Source: Crossaster papposus
Lineage: Eukaryota; Echinodermata; Asteroidea; Velatida; Solasteridae
Assembly: GCA_037893245.1 (NCBI GenBank)
Contig: JBAIAA010000783.1
Location: 620,001-684,000, forward strand
Length of the DNA stretch: 64,000 nt
Reading direction: 5' to 3'
Shown: piece by piece, positions 33,061 to 47,186 of the stretch
How the letters are laid out: the number at the start of each line of letters is the position of its first letter
Numbering within the stretch: position 1 is the stretch's first letter
Made by a program: the position numbers and the translations under genes
Notes under the pieces: generated by a model
Databases searched by the model: none
The model's input: the letters and a program-made list of their open reading frames with translations, nothing else
What the model was told of the DNA's origin: nothing

Positions 33061-34296
33061 AAGTCAAGTCGAGTCATTTTAAAGAAGTCGCTTGAGTCGA
33101 CTATGGTCAAGAAGGACGAGACGGGTTGAGTCACAGTGATGTGTAGTCAAGTCATATAGTTAGAGTCATAAATATTTAAATACTACACAATAAATAAACA
33201 CTAGGTGGAAGTTCACGACACGGTGTACAGTGTATGTTTATTGAATTATGGAGGAAGGCAAACCGACGGCCGCTGTATATATGTTTACCTTGTATAGTGT
33301 ATATGTACAAAATTATTTGCTAGCATGTAAACGTGACGTTAACATAGACCGGCACTGTTTGTAAGCAAGGTTTTGCTCTTATTTTGGGGGGACTCAGTCT
33401 TATTAGGGGTGTCATACACACCGTGCAGACCCACTAGACAACGAGTAACAACATGAGAATTTGCAGATCTCATGAAATGTATCATCTCAAAAAGAAAGAC
33501 TTATATGAAAAATATGAGCAACATACATACATGTACTAGAAAAGATGATTTGAAATGCTTGAAAGATGTAAATAGAATAAATGAGATGGTTCAAAAAACA
33601 CTTTTTAATTACTGTTGCTTAATACGTTTGTTGTCTAGGAAAAAGCGCAATCTGAAAAGTTTATCGGACCATAACTTGGCAACGCTTTGACCGATTTTGA
33701 AAGTTGAAAGAGATTTGCAATCTACTCACCAAGCCCTTCAAGAAATAGTCCCAAAAAGCAATATTTGTATTGTCCCCCCTAGTCTTATAAGCCTTCACTC
33801 GAGTCGAGTCATTCTGATGAGTGAGTAGAGTAGTACATGTACCGGTATATGTTTACCTTGTATGTAATATGTACAAAATTATTCGCTAGCATACACGTGA
33901 TGTGAACATAAACCGGCACTGTTTGTGAGCCATTGCAAATATTTTTTCGCAAGGTTTTGCTCTTTTTTTTTTGGGGGGGGGGGGGGAACTAGAGTCTTAT
34001 TAGCCTTTACTCGAGTCGAGTCATTCTGATGAGGGAGTAGAGTCGAGTCATTTGCCTGCAGTGACTCGAGTTGAGTCATTTACCCATCGGGACTCGAGTC
34101 GAGTAGAGTCATAGACTCGAGTATTACAACTCTGATTTATTGTTGTTTACATGTTGTTTACATTTCGTAACAATGTGCTTTTCAGCCGCAAGGCTGCAAG
34201 ACATTGGATTTTTAACTAAACCATGGATAATAACTTTCTAACATGTGTAAACTGTAAAATTTTGATTTTTTTCATAATTGTATTAATGCTTCAGTT

Positions 34297-34567
34297 AATA
34301 TGTGACCATCCACGACAAAAGGGCTGTAAACTCCCTAGAGCTTATTTAGATGAAAAGACCATTAAAATATGTGAAAAACAATAAAAAACAAAGAATTGTT
34401 ATATTCAGTATTACTTGTAGCTATTTCCATAAATACCAACTATGTCTTCTAATACATCATTTTAAAGCTTCTTACTTGTAGATTTCATTTCACAACAATC
34501 TCAAAACGTCAACCTACATGTACATGTACCTACTTTACAGCCCTTTTGTCGTGGACGGTCGCATATT
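34297..34567. mobile_element. Embedded inverted-repeat (MITE-like) element, one per satellite unit
   Basis: Ends of about 34 bp are inverted repeats differing at about two positions. The shared core is ccacgacaaaagggctg, preceded by aatatgtgac; the right end is its complement, ending gtcacatatt in most units. The interior is AT-rich. One copy recurs at the same place in each satellite unit, so it was captured before amplification. The superfamily is unknown; no clean target duplication can be read because all copies share the same flanks. Confidence 0.7.
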
Positions 34568-36721
34568 ATGTACTGTGTCCACTTTGAAATGTATTTATTG
34601 AAAAGTTGTAACGAGTCACTGATTTTTGTGACTTGAGTTGTGTATTTAATTTGATTCATAAATATTTGAATACTACAGACAAAAACACATTACAAAAACA
34701 TAAGGTAGAAGTTCACGGCATGGTGCGTGTTTGTTGTATTATGGAGGAAGGGAAACCGACGGCCGCTGTACATGTACCGGTATATGTTTACCTTGTATGT
34801 AATATGTACAAAATTATTCGCTAGCATAAACGTGATGTGAACATAAACCAGCACTGTTTGTAAGCCATTGCAAATATTTTTCGCAAGGTTTTGCTCTTTT
34901 TTGGGGGGGGGAAACTCGAGTCTTATTAGCCTTCACTCGAGTCGAGTCATTCTGATGTGGAAGTAGAGTCGAGTCATTTGCCTGCAGTGACTCGAGTCGA
35001 GTCATTTACCCATCGGGACTCGAGTCGAGTATAGTCATAGACTCGAGTATTACAACTCTGATTTATTGTTGTTTACATGTTGTTTACATTTCGTAACCAT
35101 GTGCTTTTCAGCCGCAAGGCTGCAAGACATTGGATTTTTAACTAAACCAATAACTTTCTAACATGTGTAAACTGTAAAATCTAGATTTTTTTCATAATTG
35201 TATTGATGCTTAAGTTAATATGTGACAATCCACGACAAAAGGGCTGTAAACTCGCTAGAGCTTATTTAGATGAAAAGACCATTAAAATATGTGAAAAACA
35301 ATAAAAAACAAAGAATTGTTATATTCAGTATTACTTGTAGCTATTTCCATAAATACCAACTATGTCTTCTAATACATCATTTTAAAGCTTCTTACTTGTA
35401 GATTTCATTTCACAACAATCTCAAAACGTCAACCTACATGTACCTACTTTACAGCCCTTTTGTCGTGGACGGTCGCATATTATGTACTGTGTCCACTTTG
35501 AAATGTATTTATTGAAAAGTTGTAACGAGTCACTGATTTTTGTGACTCGAGTTGTGTATTTAATTTGATTCATAAATATTTGAATACTACAGACAAAAAC
35601 ACATTACAAAAACATAAGGTAGAAGTTCACGGCATGGTGCGTGTTTGTTGTATTATGGAGGAAGGGAAACCGACGGCCGCTGTACATGTACCGGTATATG
35701 TTTACCTTGTATGTAATATGTACAAAATTATTCGCTAGCATAAACGTGATGTGAACATAAACCAGCACTGTTTGTAAGCCATTGCAAATATTTTTCGCAA
35801 GGTTTTGCTCTTTTTTTTGGGGGGGGGAACTCGAGTCTTATTAGCCTTCACTCGAGTCGAGTCATTCTGATGTTGAAGTAGAGTCGAGTCATTTGCCTGC
35901 AGTGACTCGAGTCGAGTCATTTACCCATCGGGACTCGAGTCGAGTATAGTCATAGACTCGAGTATTACAACTCTGATTTATTGTTGTTTACATGTTGTTT
36001 ACATTTCGTAACCATGTGCTTTTCAGCCGCAAGGCTGCAAGACATTGGATTTTTAACTAAACCAATAACTTTCTAACATGTGTAAACTGTAAAAACTAGA
36101 TTTTTTTCATAATTGTATTGATGCTTAAGTTAATATGTGACAATCCACGACAAAAGGGCTGTAAACTCGCTAGAGCTTATTTAGATGAAAAGACCATTAA
36201 AATATGTGAAAAACAAAAAAAACTAAGAATTGTTATAATCAGTATTACTTGTAGCTGTTTCCATAAATACCAACTATGTCTTCTAATACATCATTTTAAA
36301 GCTTCGTACTTGTAGATTTCATTTCACAACAATCTCAAAACGTCAACATACATGTACCTACTTTACAGCCCTTTTGTCGTGGACGGTCACATATTATGTA
36401 CTGTGTCCACTTTGAAATGTATTTATTGAAGAGTTGTAACGAGTCACTGATTTTTGGGACTCGAGTTGTGTATTTAATTTGATTCATAAATATTTGAATA
36501 CTACAGACAAAAACACATTACAAAAACATAAGGTAGAAGTTCACGGCATGGTGCGTGTTTGTTGTATTATGGAGGAAGGGAAACCGACGGCCGCTGTACA
36601 TGTACCGGTATATGTTTACCTTGTATGTAATATGTACAAAATTATTCGCTAGCATAAACGTGATGTGAACATAAACCAGCACTGTTTGTAAGCCATTGCA
36701 AATATTTTTCGCAAGGTTTTG

Positions 36722-36752
<31 letters not shown>

Positions 36753-39507
36753 TTGGGGGGGGGGGGAACTAGAGTCTTATTAGCCTTCACTCGAGTCGAG
36801 TCATTCTGATGAGGGAGTAGAGTCGAGTCATTTGCCTGCAGTGACTCGAGTCGAGTCATTTACCCATCGGGACTCGAGTCGAGTAGAGTCATAGACTCGA
36901 GTATTACAACTCTGATTTATTGTTGTTTACATGTTGTTTACATTTCGTAACAATGTGCTTTTTAGCCGCAAGGCTGCAAGACATTGGATTTTTAACTAAA
37001 CCATGGATAATAACTTTCTAACATGTGTAAACTGTAAAAACTTTGATTTTTTTCATAATTGTATTAATGCTTAAGTTAATATGTGACCATCCACGACAAA
37101 AGGGCTGTAAACTCCCTAGAGCTTATTTAGATGAAAAGACCATTGAAATATGTGAAAAACAATAAAAAACAAAGAATTGTTATATTCAGTATTACTTGTA
37201 GCTATTTCCATAAATACCAACTATGTCTTCTAATACATCATTTTAAAGCTTCTTACTTGTAGATTTCATTTCACAACAATCTCAAAACGTCAACCTACAT
37301 GTACCTACTTTACAGCCCTTTTGTCGTGGACGGTCACATATTATGTACTGTGTCCACTTTGAAATGTATTTATTGAAAAGTTGTAACGAGTCACTGATTT
37401 TTGTGACTCGAGTTGTGTATTTAATTTGATTCATAAATATTTGAATACTACAGACAAAAACACATTACAAAAACATAAGGTAGAAGTTCACGGCATGGTG
37501 CGTGTTTGTTGTATTATGGAGGAAGGGAAACCGACGGCCGCTGTACATGTACCGGTATATGTTTACCTTGTATGTAATATGTACAAAATTATTCGCTAGC
37601 ATAAACGTGATGTGAACATAAACCAGCACTGTTTGTAAGCCATTGCAAATATTTTTCGCAAGGTTTTGCTTTTTTTTTTTTTTTTTTTTTGGGGGGGGGG
37701 GGGAACTCGAGTCTTATTAGCCTATACTCGAGTCGAGTCATTCTGATGAGGGAGTAGAGTCGAGTCATTTGCCTGCAGTGACTCGAGTCGAGTCATTTAC
37801 CCATCGGGACTCGAGTCGAGTAGAGTCATAGACTCGAGTATTACAACTCTGATTTATTGTTGTTTACATGTTGTTTACATTTCGTAACCATGTGCTTTTC
37901 AGCCGCAAGGCTGCAAGACATTGGATTTTTAACTAAACCATGTATAATAACTTTCTAACATGTGTAAACTGTAAAAACTAGATTTTTTTCATAATTGTAT
38001 TGATGCTTAAGTTAATATGTGACAATCCACGACAAAAGGGCTGTAAACTCGCTAGAGCTTATTTAGATGAAAAGACCATTAAAATATGTGAAAAACAAAA
38101 AAAACTAAGAATTGTTATAATCAGTATTACTTGTAGCTATTTCCATAAATACCAACTATGTCTTCTAATACATCATTTTAAAGCTTCGTACTTGTAGATT
38201 TCATTTCACAACAATCTCAAAACGTCAACATACATGTACCTACTTTACAGCCCTTTTGTCGTGGACGGTCACATATTATGTACTGTGTCCACTTTGAAAT
38301 GTATTTATCGAAGAGTTGTAACGAGTCACTGATTCTTGTGACTCGAGTTGTGTATTTAATTTGATTCATAAATATTTGAATACTACAGACAAAAACACAT
38401 TACAAAAACATAAGGTAGAAGTTCACGGCATGGTGCGTGTTTGTTGTATTATGGAGGAAGGGAAACCAACGGCCGCTGTACATGTACCGGTATATGTTTA
38501 CCTTGTATGTAATATGTACAAAATTATTCGCTAGCATAAACGTGATGTGAACATAAACCAGCACTGTTTGTAAGCCATTGCAAATATTTTTCGCAAGGTT
38601 TTGCTCTTTTTTGGGGGGGGGGGAACTCGAGTCTTATTAGCCTTCACTCGAGTCGAGTCATTCTGATGTGGAAGTAGAGTCGAGTCATTTGCCTGCAGTG
38701 ACTCGAGTCGAGTCATTTACCCATCGGGACTCGAGTCGAGTAGAGTCATAGACTCGAGTATTACAACTCTGATTTATTGTTGTTTACATGTTGTTTACAT
38801 TTCGTAACCATGTGCTTTTCAGCCGCAAGGCTGCAAGACATTGGATTTTTAACTAAACCAATAACTTTCTAACATGTGTAAACTGTAAAAACTAGATTTT
38901 TTTCATTGTATTGATGCTTAAGTTAATATGTGACAATCCACGACAAAAGGGCTGTAAACTCGCTAGAGCTTATTTAGATGAAAAGACCATTAAAATATGT
39001 GAAAAAAAAAAAAAAAAAAGAATTGTTATAATCAGTATTACTTGTAGCTATTTCCATAAATACCAACTATGTCTTCTAATACATCATTTTAAAGCTTCGT
39101 ACTTGTAGATTTCATTTCACAACAATCTCAAAACGTCAACATACATGTACCTACTTTACAGCCCTTTTGTCGTGGACGGTCACATATTATGTACTGTGTC
39201 CACTTTGAAATGTATTTATTGAAGAGTTGTAACGAGTCACTGATTTTTGTGACTCGAGTTGTGTATTTAATTTGATTCATAAATATTTGAATACTACAGA
39301 CAAAAACACATTACAAAAACATAAGGTAGAAGTTCACGGCATGGTGCGTGTTTGTTGTATTATGGAGGAAGGGAAACCGACGTCCGCTGTACATGTACCG
39401 GTATATGTTTACCTTGTATGTACAAAATTATTCGCTAGCATAAACGTGATGTGAACATAAACCAGCACTGTTTGTAAGCCATTGCAAATATTTTTCGCAA
39501 GGTTTTG

Positions 39508-39543
<36 letters not shown>

Positions 39544-42500
39544 GGGGGGGGGGGGGAACTAGAGTCTTATTAGCCTTCACTCGAGTCGAGTCATTCTGAT
39601 GAGGGAGTAGAGTCGAGTCATTTGCCTGCAGTGACTCGAGTCGAGTCATTTACCCATCGGGACTCGAGTCGAGTAGAGTCATAGACTCGAGTATTACAAC
39701 TCTGATTTATTGTTGTTTACATGTTGTTTACATTTCGTAACCATGTGCTTTTCAGCCGCAAGGCTGCAAGACATTGGATTTTTAACTAAACCATGTATAA
39801 TAACTTTCTAACATGTGTAAACTGTAAAAACTAGATTTTTTTCATAATTGTATTGATGCTTAAGTTAATATGTGACAATCCACGACAAAAGGGCTGTAAA
39901 CTCGCTAGAGCTTATTTAGATGAAAAGACCATTAAAATATGTGAAAAACAAAAAAAACTAAGAATTGTTATAATCAGTATTACTTGTAGCTATTTCCATA
40001 AATACCAACTATGTCTTCTAATACATCATTTTAAAGCTTGGTACTTGTAGATTTCATTTCACAACAATCTCAAAACGTCAACATACATGTACCTACTTTA
40101 CAGCCCTTTTGTCGTGGACGGTCACATATTATGTACTGTGTCCACTTTGAAATGTATTTATCGAAGAGTTGTAACGAGTCACTGATTCTTGTGACTCGAG
40201 TTGTGTATTTAATTTGATTCATAAATATTTGAATACTACAGACAAAAACACATTACAAAAACATAAGGTAGAAGTTCACGGCATGGTGCGTGTTTGTTGT
40301 ATTATGGAGGAAGGGAAACCAACGGCCGCTGTACATGTACCGGTATATGTTTACCTTGTATGTAATATGTACAAAATTATTCGCTAGCATAAACGTGATG
40401 TGAACATAAACCAGCACTGTTTGTAAGCCATTGCAAATATTTTTCGCAAGGTTTTGCTCTTTTTTTGGGGGGGGGGAACTCGAGTCTTATTAGCCTTCAC
40501 TCGAGTCGAGTCATTCTGATGTGGAAGTAGAGTCGAGTCATTTGCCTGCAGTGACTCGAGTCGAGTCATTTACCCATCGGGACTCGAGTCGAGTAGAGTC
40601 ATAGACTCGAGTATTACAACTCTGATTTATTGTTGTTTACATGTTGTTTACATTTCGTAACCATGTGCTTTTCAGCCGCAAGGCTGCAAGACATTGGATT
40701 TTTAACTAAACCAATAACTTTCTAACATGTGTAAACTGTAAAAACTAGATTTTTTTCATTGTATTGATGCTTAAGTTAATATGTGACAATCCACGACAAA
40801 AGGGCTGTAAACTCGCTAGAGCTTATTTAGATGAAAAGACCATTAAAATATGTGAAAAAAAAAAAAAAAAAAGAATTGTTATAATCAGTATTACTTGTAG
40901 CTATTTCCATAAATACCAACTATGTCTTCTAATACATCATTTTAAAGCTTCGTACTTGTAGATTTCATTTCACAACAATCTCAAAACGTCAACATACATG
41001 TACCTACTTTACAGCCCTTTTGTCGTGGACGGTCACATATTATGTACTGTGTCCACTTTGAAATGTATTTATTGAAGAGTTGTAACGAGTCACTGATTTT
41101 TGTGACTCGAGTTGTGTATTTAATTTGATTCATAAATATTTGAATACTACAGACAAAAACACATTACAAAAACATAAGGTAGAAGTTCAAGGCATGGTGC
41201 GTGTTTGTTGTATTATGGAGGAAGGGAAACCGACGTCCGCTGTACATGTACCGGTATATGTTTACCTTGTATGTACAAAATTATTCGCTAGCATAAACGT
41301 GATGTGAACATAAACCAGCACTGTTTGTAAGCCATTGCAAATATTTTTCGCAAGGTTTTGCTTGCTTTTTTTTTGTTTTGTTTTTTTTTTTTTTTTGGGG
41401 GGGGGGGGGAACTAGAGTCTTATTAGCCTTCACTCGAGTCGAGTCATTCTGATGAGGGAGTAGAGTCGAGTCATTTGCCTGCAGTGACTCGAGTCGAGTC
41501 ATTTACCCATCGGGACTCGAGTCGAGTAGAGTCATAGACTCGAGTATTACAACTCTGTTTATTGTTGTTTACATGTTGTTTACATTTCGTAACAATGTGC
41601 TTTTTAGCCGCAAGGCTGCAAGACATTGGATTTTTAACTAAACCATGGATAATAACTTTCTAACATGTGGAAACTGTAAAAACTTTGATTTTTTTCATAA
41701 TTGTATTAATGCTTAAGTTAATATGTGACCATCCACGACAAAAGGGCTGTAAACTCCCTAGAGCTTATTTAGATGAAAAGACCATTGAAATATGTAAAAA
41801 ACAATAAAAAACAAAGAATTGTTATATTCAGTATTACTTGTAGCTATTTCCATAAATACCAACTATGTCTTCTAATACATCATTTTAAAGCTTCTTACTT
41901 GTAGATTTCATTTCACAACAATCTCAAAACGTCAACCTACATGTACCTACTTTACAGCCCTTTTGTCGTGGACGGTCACATATTATGTACTGTGTCCACT
42001 TTGAAATGTATTTATTGAAAAGTTGTAACGAGTCACTGATTTTTGTGACTCGAGTTGTGTATTTAATTTGATTCATAAATATTTGAATACTACAGACAAA
42101 AACACATTACAAAAACATAAGGTAGAAGTTCACGGCATGGTGCGTGTTTGTTGTATTATGGAGGAAGGGAAACCGACGGCCGCTGTACATGTACCGGTAT
42201 ATGTTTACCTTGTATGTAATATGTACAAAATTATTCGCTAGCATAAACGCGATGTGAACATAAACCAGCACTGTTTGTAAGCCATTGCAAATATTTTTCG
42301 CAAGGTTTTGCTTTTTTTTTTTTTTTTTTTTTTGGGGGGGGGGGGGGGGGAACTCGAGTCTTATTAGCCTATACTCGAGTCGAGTCATTCTGATGAGGGA
42401 GTAGAGTCGAGTCATTTGCCTGCAGTGACTCGAGTCGAGTCATTTACCCATCGGGACTCGAGTCGAGTAGAGTCATAGACTCGAGTATTACAACTCTGAT

Positions 42501-43252
42501 TTATTGTTGTTTACATGTTGTTTACATTTCGTAACCATGTGCTTTTCAGCCGCAAGGCTGCAAGACATTGGATTTTTAACTAAACCATGTATAATAACTT
42601 TCTAACATGTGTAAACTGTAAAAACTAGATTTTTTTCATAATTGTATTGATGCTTAAGTTAATATGTGACAATCCACGACAACAGGGCTGTAAACTCGCT
42701 AGAGCTTATTTAGATGAAAAGACCATTAAAATATGTGAAAAAAAAAAAAAAAAAAAAGAATTGTTACATTCAGTATTACTTGTAGCTATTTCCATAAATA
42801 CCAACTATGTCTTCTAATACATCATTTTAAAGCTTCGTACTTGTAGATTTCATTTCACAACAATCTCAAAACGTCAACATACATGTACCTACTTTACAGC
42901 CCTTTTGTCGTGGACGGTCACATATTATGTACTGTGTCCACTTTGAAATGTATTTATTGAAGAGTTGTAACGAGTCACTGATTTTTGTGACTCGAGTTGT
43001 GTATTTAATTTGATTCATAAATATTTGAATACTACAGACAAAAACACATTACAAAAACATAAGGTAGAAGTTCACGGCATGGTGCGTGTTTGTTGTATTA
43101 TGGAGGAAGGGAAACCGACGTCCGCTGTACATGTACCGGTATATGTTTACCTTGTATGTAATATGTACAAAATTATTCGCTAGCATAAACGTGATGTGAA
43201 CATAAACCAGCACTGTTTGTAAGCCATTGCAAATATTTTTCGCAAGGTTTTG

Positions 43253-43257
<5 letters not shown>

Positions 43258-43299
<42 letters not shown>

Positions 43300-43311
43300 G
43301 GGGGGGGGGGG
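43258..43311. repeat. Longest poly(T)-poly(G) tract in the satellite (about T41 G13)
   Basis: A pure T run of about 41 followed without interruption by about 13 G. Its counterparts range from about T6 G8 (34896) to this one. The G run could form intermolecular quadruplexes, and the composite tract is prone to slippage. Exact lengths may be affected by sequencing error. Confidence 0.8.
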
Positions 43312-45708
43312 AACTAGAGTCTTATTAGCCTTCACTCGAGTCGAGTCATTCTGATGAGGGAGTAGAGTCGAGTCATTTGCCTGCAGTGACTCGAGTCGAG
43401 TCATTTACCCATCGGGACTCGAGTCGAGTAGAGTCATAGACTCGAGTATTACAACTCTGATTTATTGTTGTTTACATGTTGTTTACATTTCGTAACAATG
43501 TGCTTTTTAGCCGCAAGGCTGCAAGACATTGGATTTTTAACTAAACCATGGATAATAACTTTCTAACATGTGTAAACTGTAAAAACTTTGATTTTTTTCA
43601 TAATTGTATTAATGCTTAAGTTAATATGTGACCATCCACGACAAAAGGGCTGTAAACTCCCTAGAGCTTATTTAGATGAAAAGACCATTGAAATATGTAA
43701 AAAACAATAAAAAAACAAAGAATTGTTATATTCAGTATTACTTGTAGCTATTTCCATAAATACCAACTATGTCTTCTAATACATCATTTTAAAGCTTCTT
43801 ACTTGTAGATTTCATTTCACAACAATCTCAAAACGTCAACCTACATGTACCTACTTTACAGCCCTTTTGTCGTGGACGGTCACATATTATGTACTGTGTC
43901 CACTTTGAAATGTATTTATTGAAAAGTTGTAACGAGTCACTGATTTTTGTGACTCGAGTTGTGTATTTAATTTGATTCATAAATATTTGAATACTACAGA
44001 CAAAAACACATTACAAAAACATAAGGTAGAAGTTCACGGCATGGTGCGTGTTTGTTGTATTATGGAGGAAGGGAAACCGACGGCCGCTGTACATGTACCG
44101 GTATATGTTTACCTTGTATGTAATATGTACAAAATTATTCGCTAGCATAAACGCGATGTGAACATAAACCAGCACTGTTTGTAAGCCATTGCAAATATTT
44201 TTCGCAAGGTTTTGCTTTTTTTTTTTTTTTTTTTTTTGGGGGGGGAGGGGGGGGAACTCGAGTCTTATTAGCCTATACTCGAGTCGAGTCATTCTGATGA
44301 GGGAGTAGAGTCGAGTCATTTGCCTGCAGTGACTCGAGTCGAGTCATTTACCCATCGGGACTCGAGTCGAGTAGAGTCATAGACTCGAGTATTACAACTC
44401 TGATTTATTGTTGTTTACATGTTGTTTACATTTCGTAACCATGTGCTTTTCAGCCGCAAGGCTGCAAGACATTGGATTTTTAACTAAACCATGTATAATA
44501 ACTTTCTAACATGTGTAAACTGTAAAAACTAGATTTTTTTCATAATTGTATTGATGCTTAAGTTAATATGTGACAATCCACGACAACAGGGCTGTAAACT
44601 CGCTAGAGCTTATTTAGATGAAAAGACCATTAAAATATGTGAAAAAAAAAAAAAAAAAAAAAGAATTGTTACATTCAGTATTACTTGTAGCTATTTCCAT
44701 AAATACCAACTATGTCTTCTAATACATCATTTTAAAGCTTCGTACTTGTAGATTTCATTTCACAACAATCTCAAAACGTCAACATACATGTACCTACTTT
44801 ACAGCCCTTTTGTCGTGGACGGTCACATATTATGTACTGTGTCCACTTTGAAATGTATTTATTGAAGAGTTGTAACGAGTCACTGATTTTTGTGACTCGA
44901 GTTGTGTATTTAATTTGATTCATAAATATTTGAATACTACAGACAAAAACACGCTACAAAAACATAAGGTAGAAGTTCACGGCATGGTGTGTGTTTGTTG
45001 TATTATGGAGGAAGGGAAACCGACGGCCGCTATATATGTTTACCTTGTATGTAATATGTACAAAATTATTCGCTAGCATAAACGTGATGTGAACATAAAC
45101 CAGCACTGTTTGTAAGCCATTGCAAATATTTTTCGCAAGGTTTTGCTCTTTTTTTTTGGGGGGGGGGAACTCGAGTCTTATTAGCCTTCACTCGAGTCGA
45201 GTCATTTGCCTGCAGTAACTCTAGTCGAGTCATTTACCCATCGGGACTCGAGTCGAGTAGAGTCATAGACTCGAGTATTACAACTCTGATTTATTGTTGT
45301 TTACATGTTGTTTACATTTTGTAACCATGTGCTTTTCAGCCGCAAGGCTGCAAGACATTAGATTTTTAACTAAACCATGGATAATAACTTTTTAACATGT
45401 GTAAATTGTAAAGATTGGATTTTTTTCATAATTGTGTTAATGTTTAAGTTAATATGTGACCATCCACGACAACATGGCTCTAAAGTTGCTAGAGCTTATT
45501 TAGAGGAAAAGACCATTAAAATATGTAAAAAACAATAAAAAAACTAAGAATTTTCATATTCAGTATTATTTGTTGTAGCTATAACCATAAATACATCACT
45601 TTAAAGCTTCTTTCTTGTAGATTTCATTTCACAAAATATCTCAAAACGTCAAGATACGGTACCTACTTTTCAGCCTTTTCGTCGTGGACGGTCACATATT
45701 AACTAGTA

Positions 45709-46366
45709 AAGTCACAGCGTTTTACTTTACATGAACAGCATAGCATAGCATAAGCATGACAAGCATCACTGATATGAGCGCGTGCAATATAGCTAGCAAC
45801 ACACAGGATTCAAAGCTATTGCCTGGAACAGCGCCAGTCTAGCAGTCTGTGCCTGAACGGATAATCCGGACAATCTCAATTTGCATTACGCAGTATCACC
45901 GTATGTGGACGCCGGGATACATGTTTCGATACATTGATTTCGCTAGTCAATATATCGGAAACTAGTCTTTGGGCAAGACGTCAGATACGTGATAACGTCC
46001 TCTCGCGGCGGCTAGTTATCGCGTATATATATATATATATAAAGTAACAACGTCTTGCCCAAAGACTAATCGGAAATATCGGGAGCCAACCGCACAGTAC
46101 GTGCATTTCTACAGAGATGCGTTGCGTCGGATCTGCGTGAACAATCTTTATTCCCTCTTGGTCAAACAAAAAGTGTGTTTCTTGTTAATAGTCTGAAAAT
46201 AGTTGTTATGGTATTTTTTTCGGTCGAGTCACAAGTCACGAAGGCCGAGTCCGAGTCACGAAAAATGGGACTCGAGTCGGACTCGAGTCCGAGTCCCGAG
46301 TCATACAACTCTGCCTAGCACGTACACTCAAGAATGCGAGAGGTACCCGGATCTTCCACCAAAAAC
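45709..46366. other. Right flank of the satellite: hairpin and GAGTC-rich terminus
   Basis: A perfect 19-bp inverted repeat (tagtctttgggcaagacgt at 45963-45981, complement at 46050-46068) encloses a 68-bp loop with a (ta)n run and a nested stem (gataac/gttatc). A GAGTC-rich block at 46226-46313 ends in catacaactctg, matching the satellite's hAT-like terminus. No gene. Confidence 0.6.
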
Positions 46367-47186
46367 TGTAACGGCGGCCCAGAAAGGGCCAACCGCCAGT
46401 TGGGGGGAATTAACTAAATTAATGCATACAAATAAAACATAACCAACACAAACATAAGAAAAACATACGAGAATCGTGAAAATGCAATTCAAAGATAAAT
46501 TTAATTTAGAAAGCATCTTTTTGCTCTACAAAAGTCAGGAGGACATACAAAATATTACTACAATTATATACCGTTAGTTACTGGCAGAGCAATGCAAAAA
46601 ATGTAAGTTACACAAGGCTACGACGAAAGGGGAATATAATGACTACAATAACAAGGCAATTAAATGACCATACTCACAAACCGATGCAGAACACTGAACC
46701 CTGTATAGTGAAATTGGTGGCGGTGATGGTGCTAAATTATCAACGCAGGTTTTCTTATTAAACTCGATAATTAACTCAGACGGACTGTAAATTTGGGCTA
46801 CAACACAACTAATATGAAGAGCTAAAGAATTCCACCACCATGCCCCAGTCGCAAGTCCACGCCCTTATGGGATTACAGGGAGGTTTTATAGTAAGGGTGA
46901 CCCAAATAAAATACTAAAGAATGTTATTGTTAACTGATGAAAGGATTTACATAACTAATCCAGCTATATGTGCTATTGAAAAAAATACCAGTACAACAAA
47001 GGCCCACACCTATAAATATCTAACAAAAGAAACACAGCACAATCACATGCCTAATCCATGCCATCTGTCTACAATATGCAAGCCAGCTTGCTGGCCTATC
47101 AGGGCTAAGAAAAACATGGTGCAATATATGACACCTTAAAGGCACTAAATTAAAAACACAATTAGGTGTCAAATAATGTTGTTACA
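46367..47186 (-). mobile_element. LTR of the Ty3/Gypsy element (3' LTR)
   Basis: An 820-bp segment opens tgtaac and closes gttaca, the TG...CA form of an LTR with a 6-bp inverted end. On the minus strand a purine-rich run (about 47187-47200) stands where the polypurine tract is expected. No second LTR was found in the window. Confidence 0.55.

Larger units (their letters stand above)
33170..45708. repeat. ~930-bp satellite, about 13 units
   Basis: Thirteen tandem units of about 905-958 bp. Each has, in order, a poly(T)-poly(G) tract, a GAGTC-rich block with ctcgagtcgag motifs, a tgtttacatgttgtttacat stretch, an agccgcaaggct hairpin, an inverted-repeat element and a conserved flank ending in cgcaaggttttgct. 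The T/G tracts begin near 33963, 34896, 35811, 36725, 37669, 38607, 39512, 40459, 41366, 42312, 43257, 44215 and 45149. The first unit (33170-33960) is diverged and carries about 370 bp of unrelated sequence (about 33411-33780). The last unit is diverged and ends at the right arm of the embedded element. Read on the minus strand each GAGTC block starts cagagttgtaatactcgag, like a hAT-type terminus, so the satellite may have grown from a transposon. Short open frames in each unit are incidental. Confidence 0.9.

Noticed and set aside
33879-44319. Repeated 60-110-residue frames starting MTRLESLQAND
   Set aside because: They translate the GAGTC block and homopolymer tract of the satellite; length changes with tract length.
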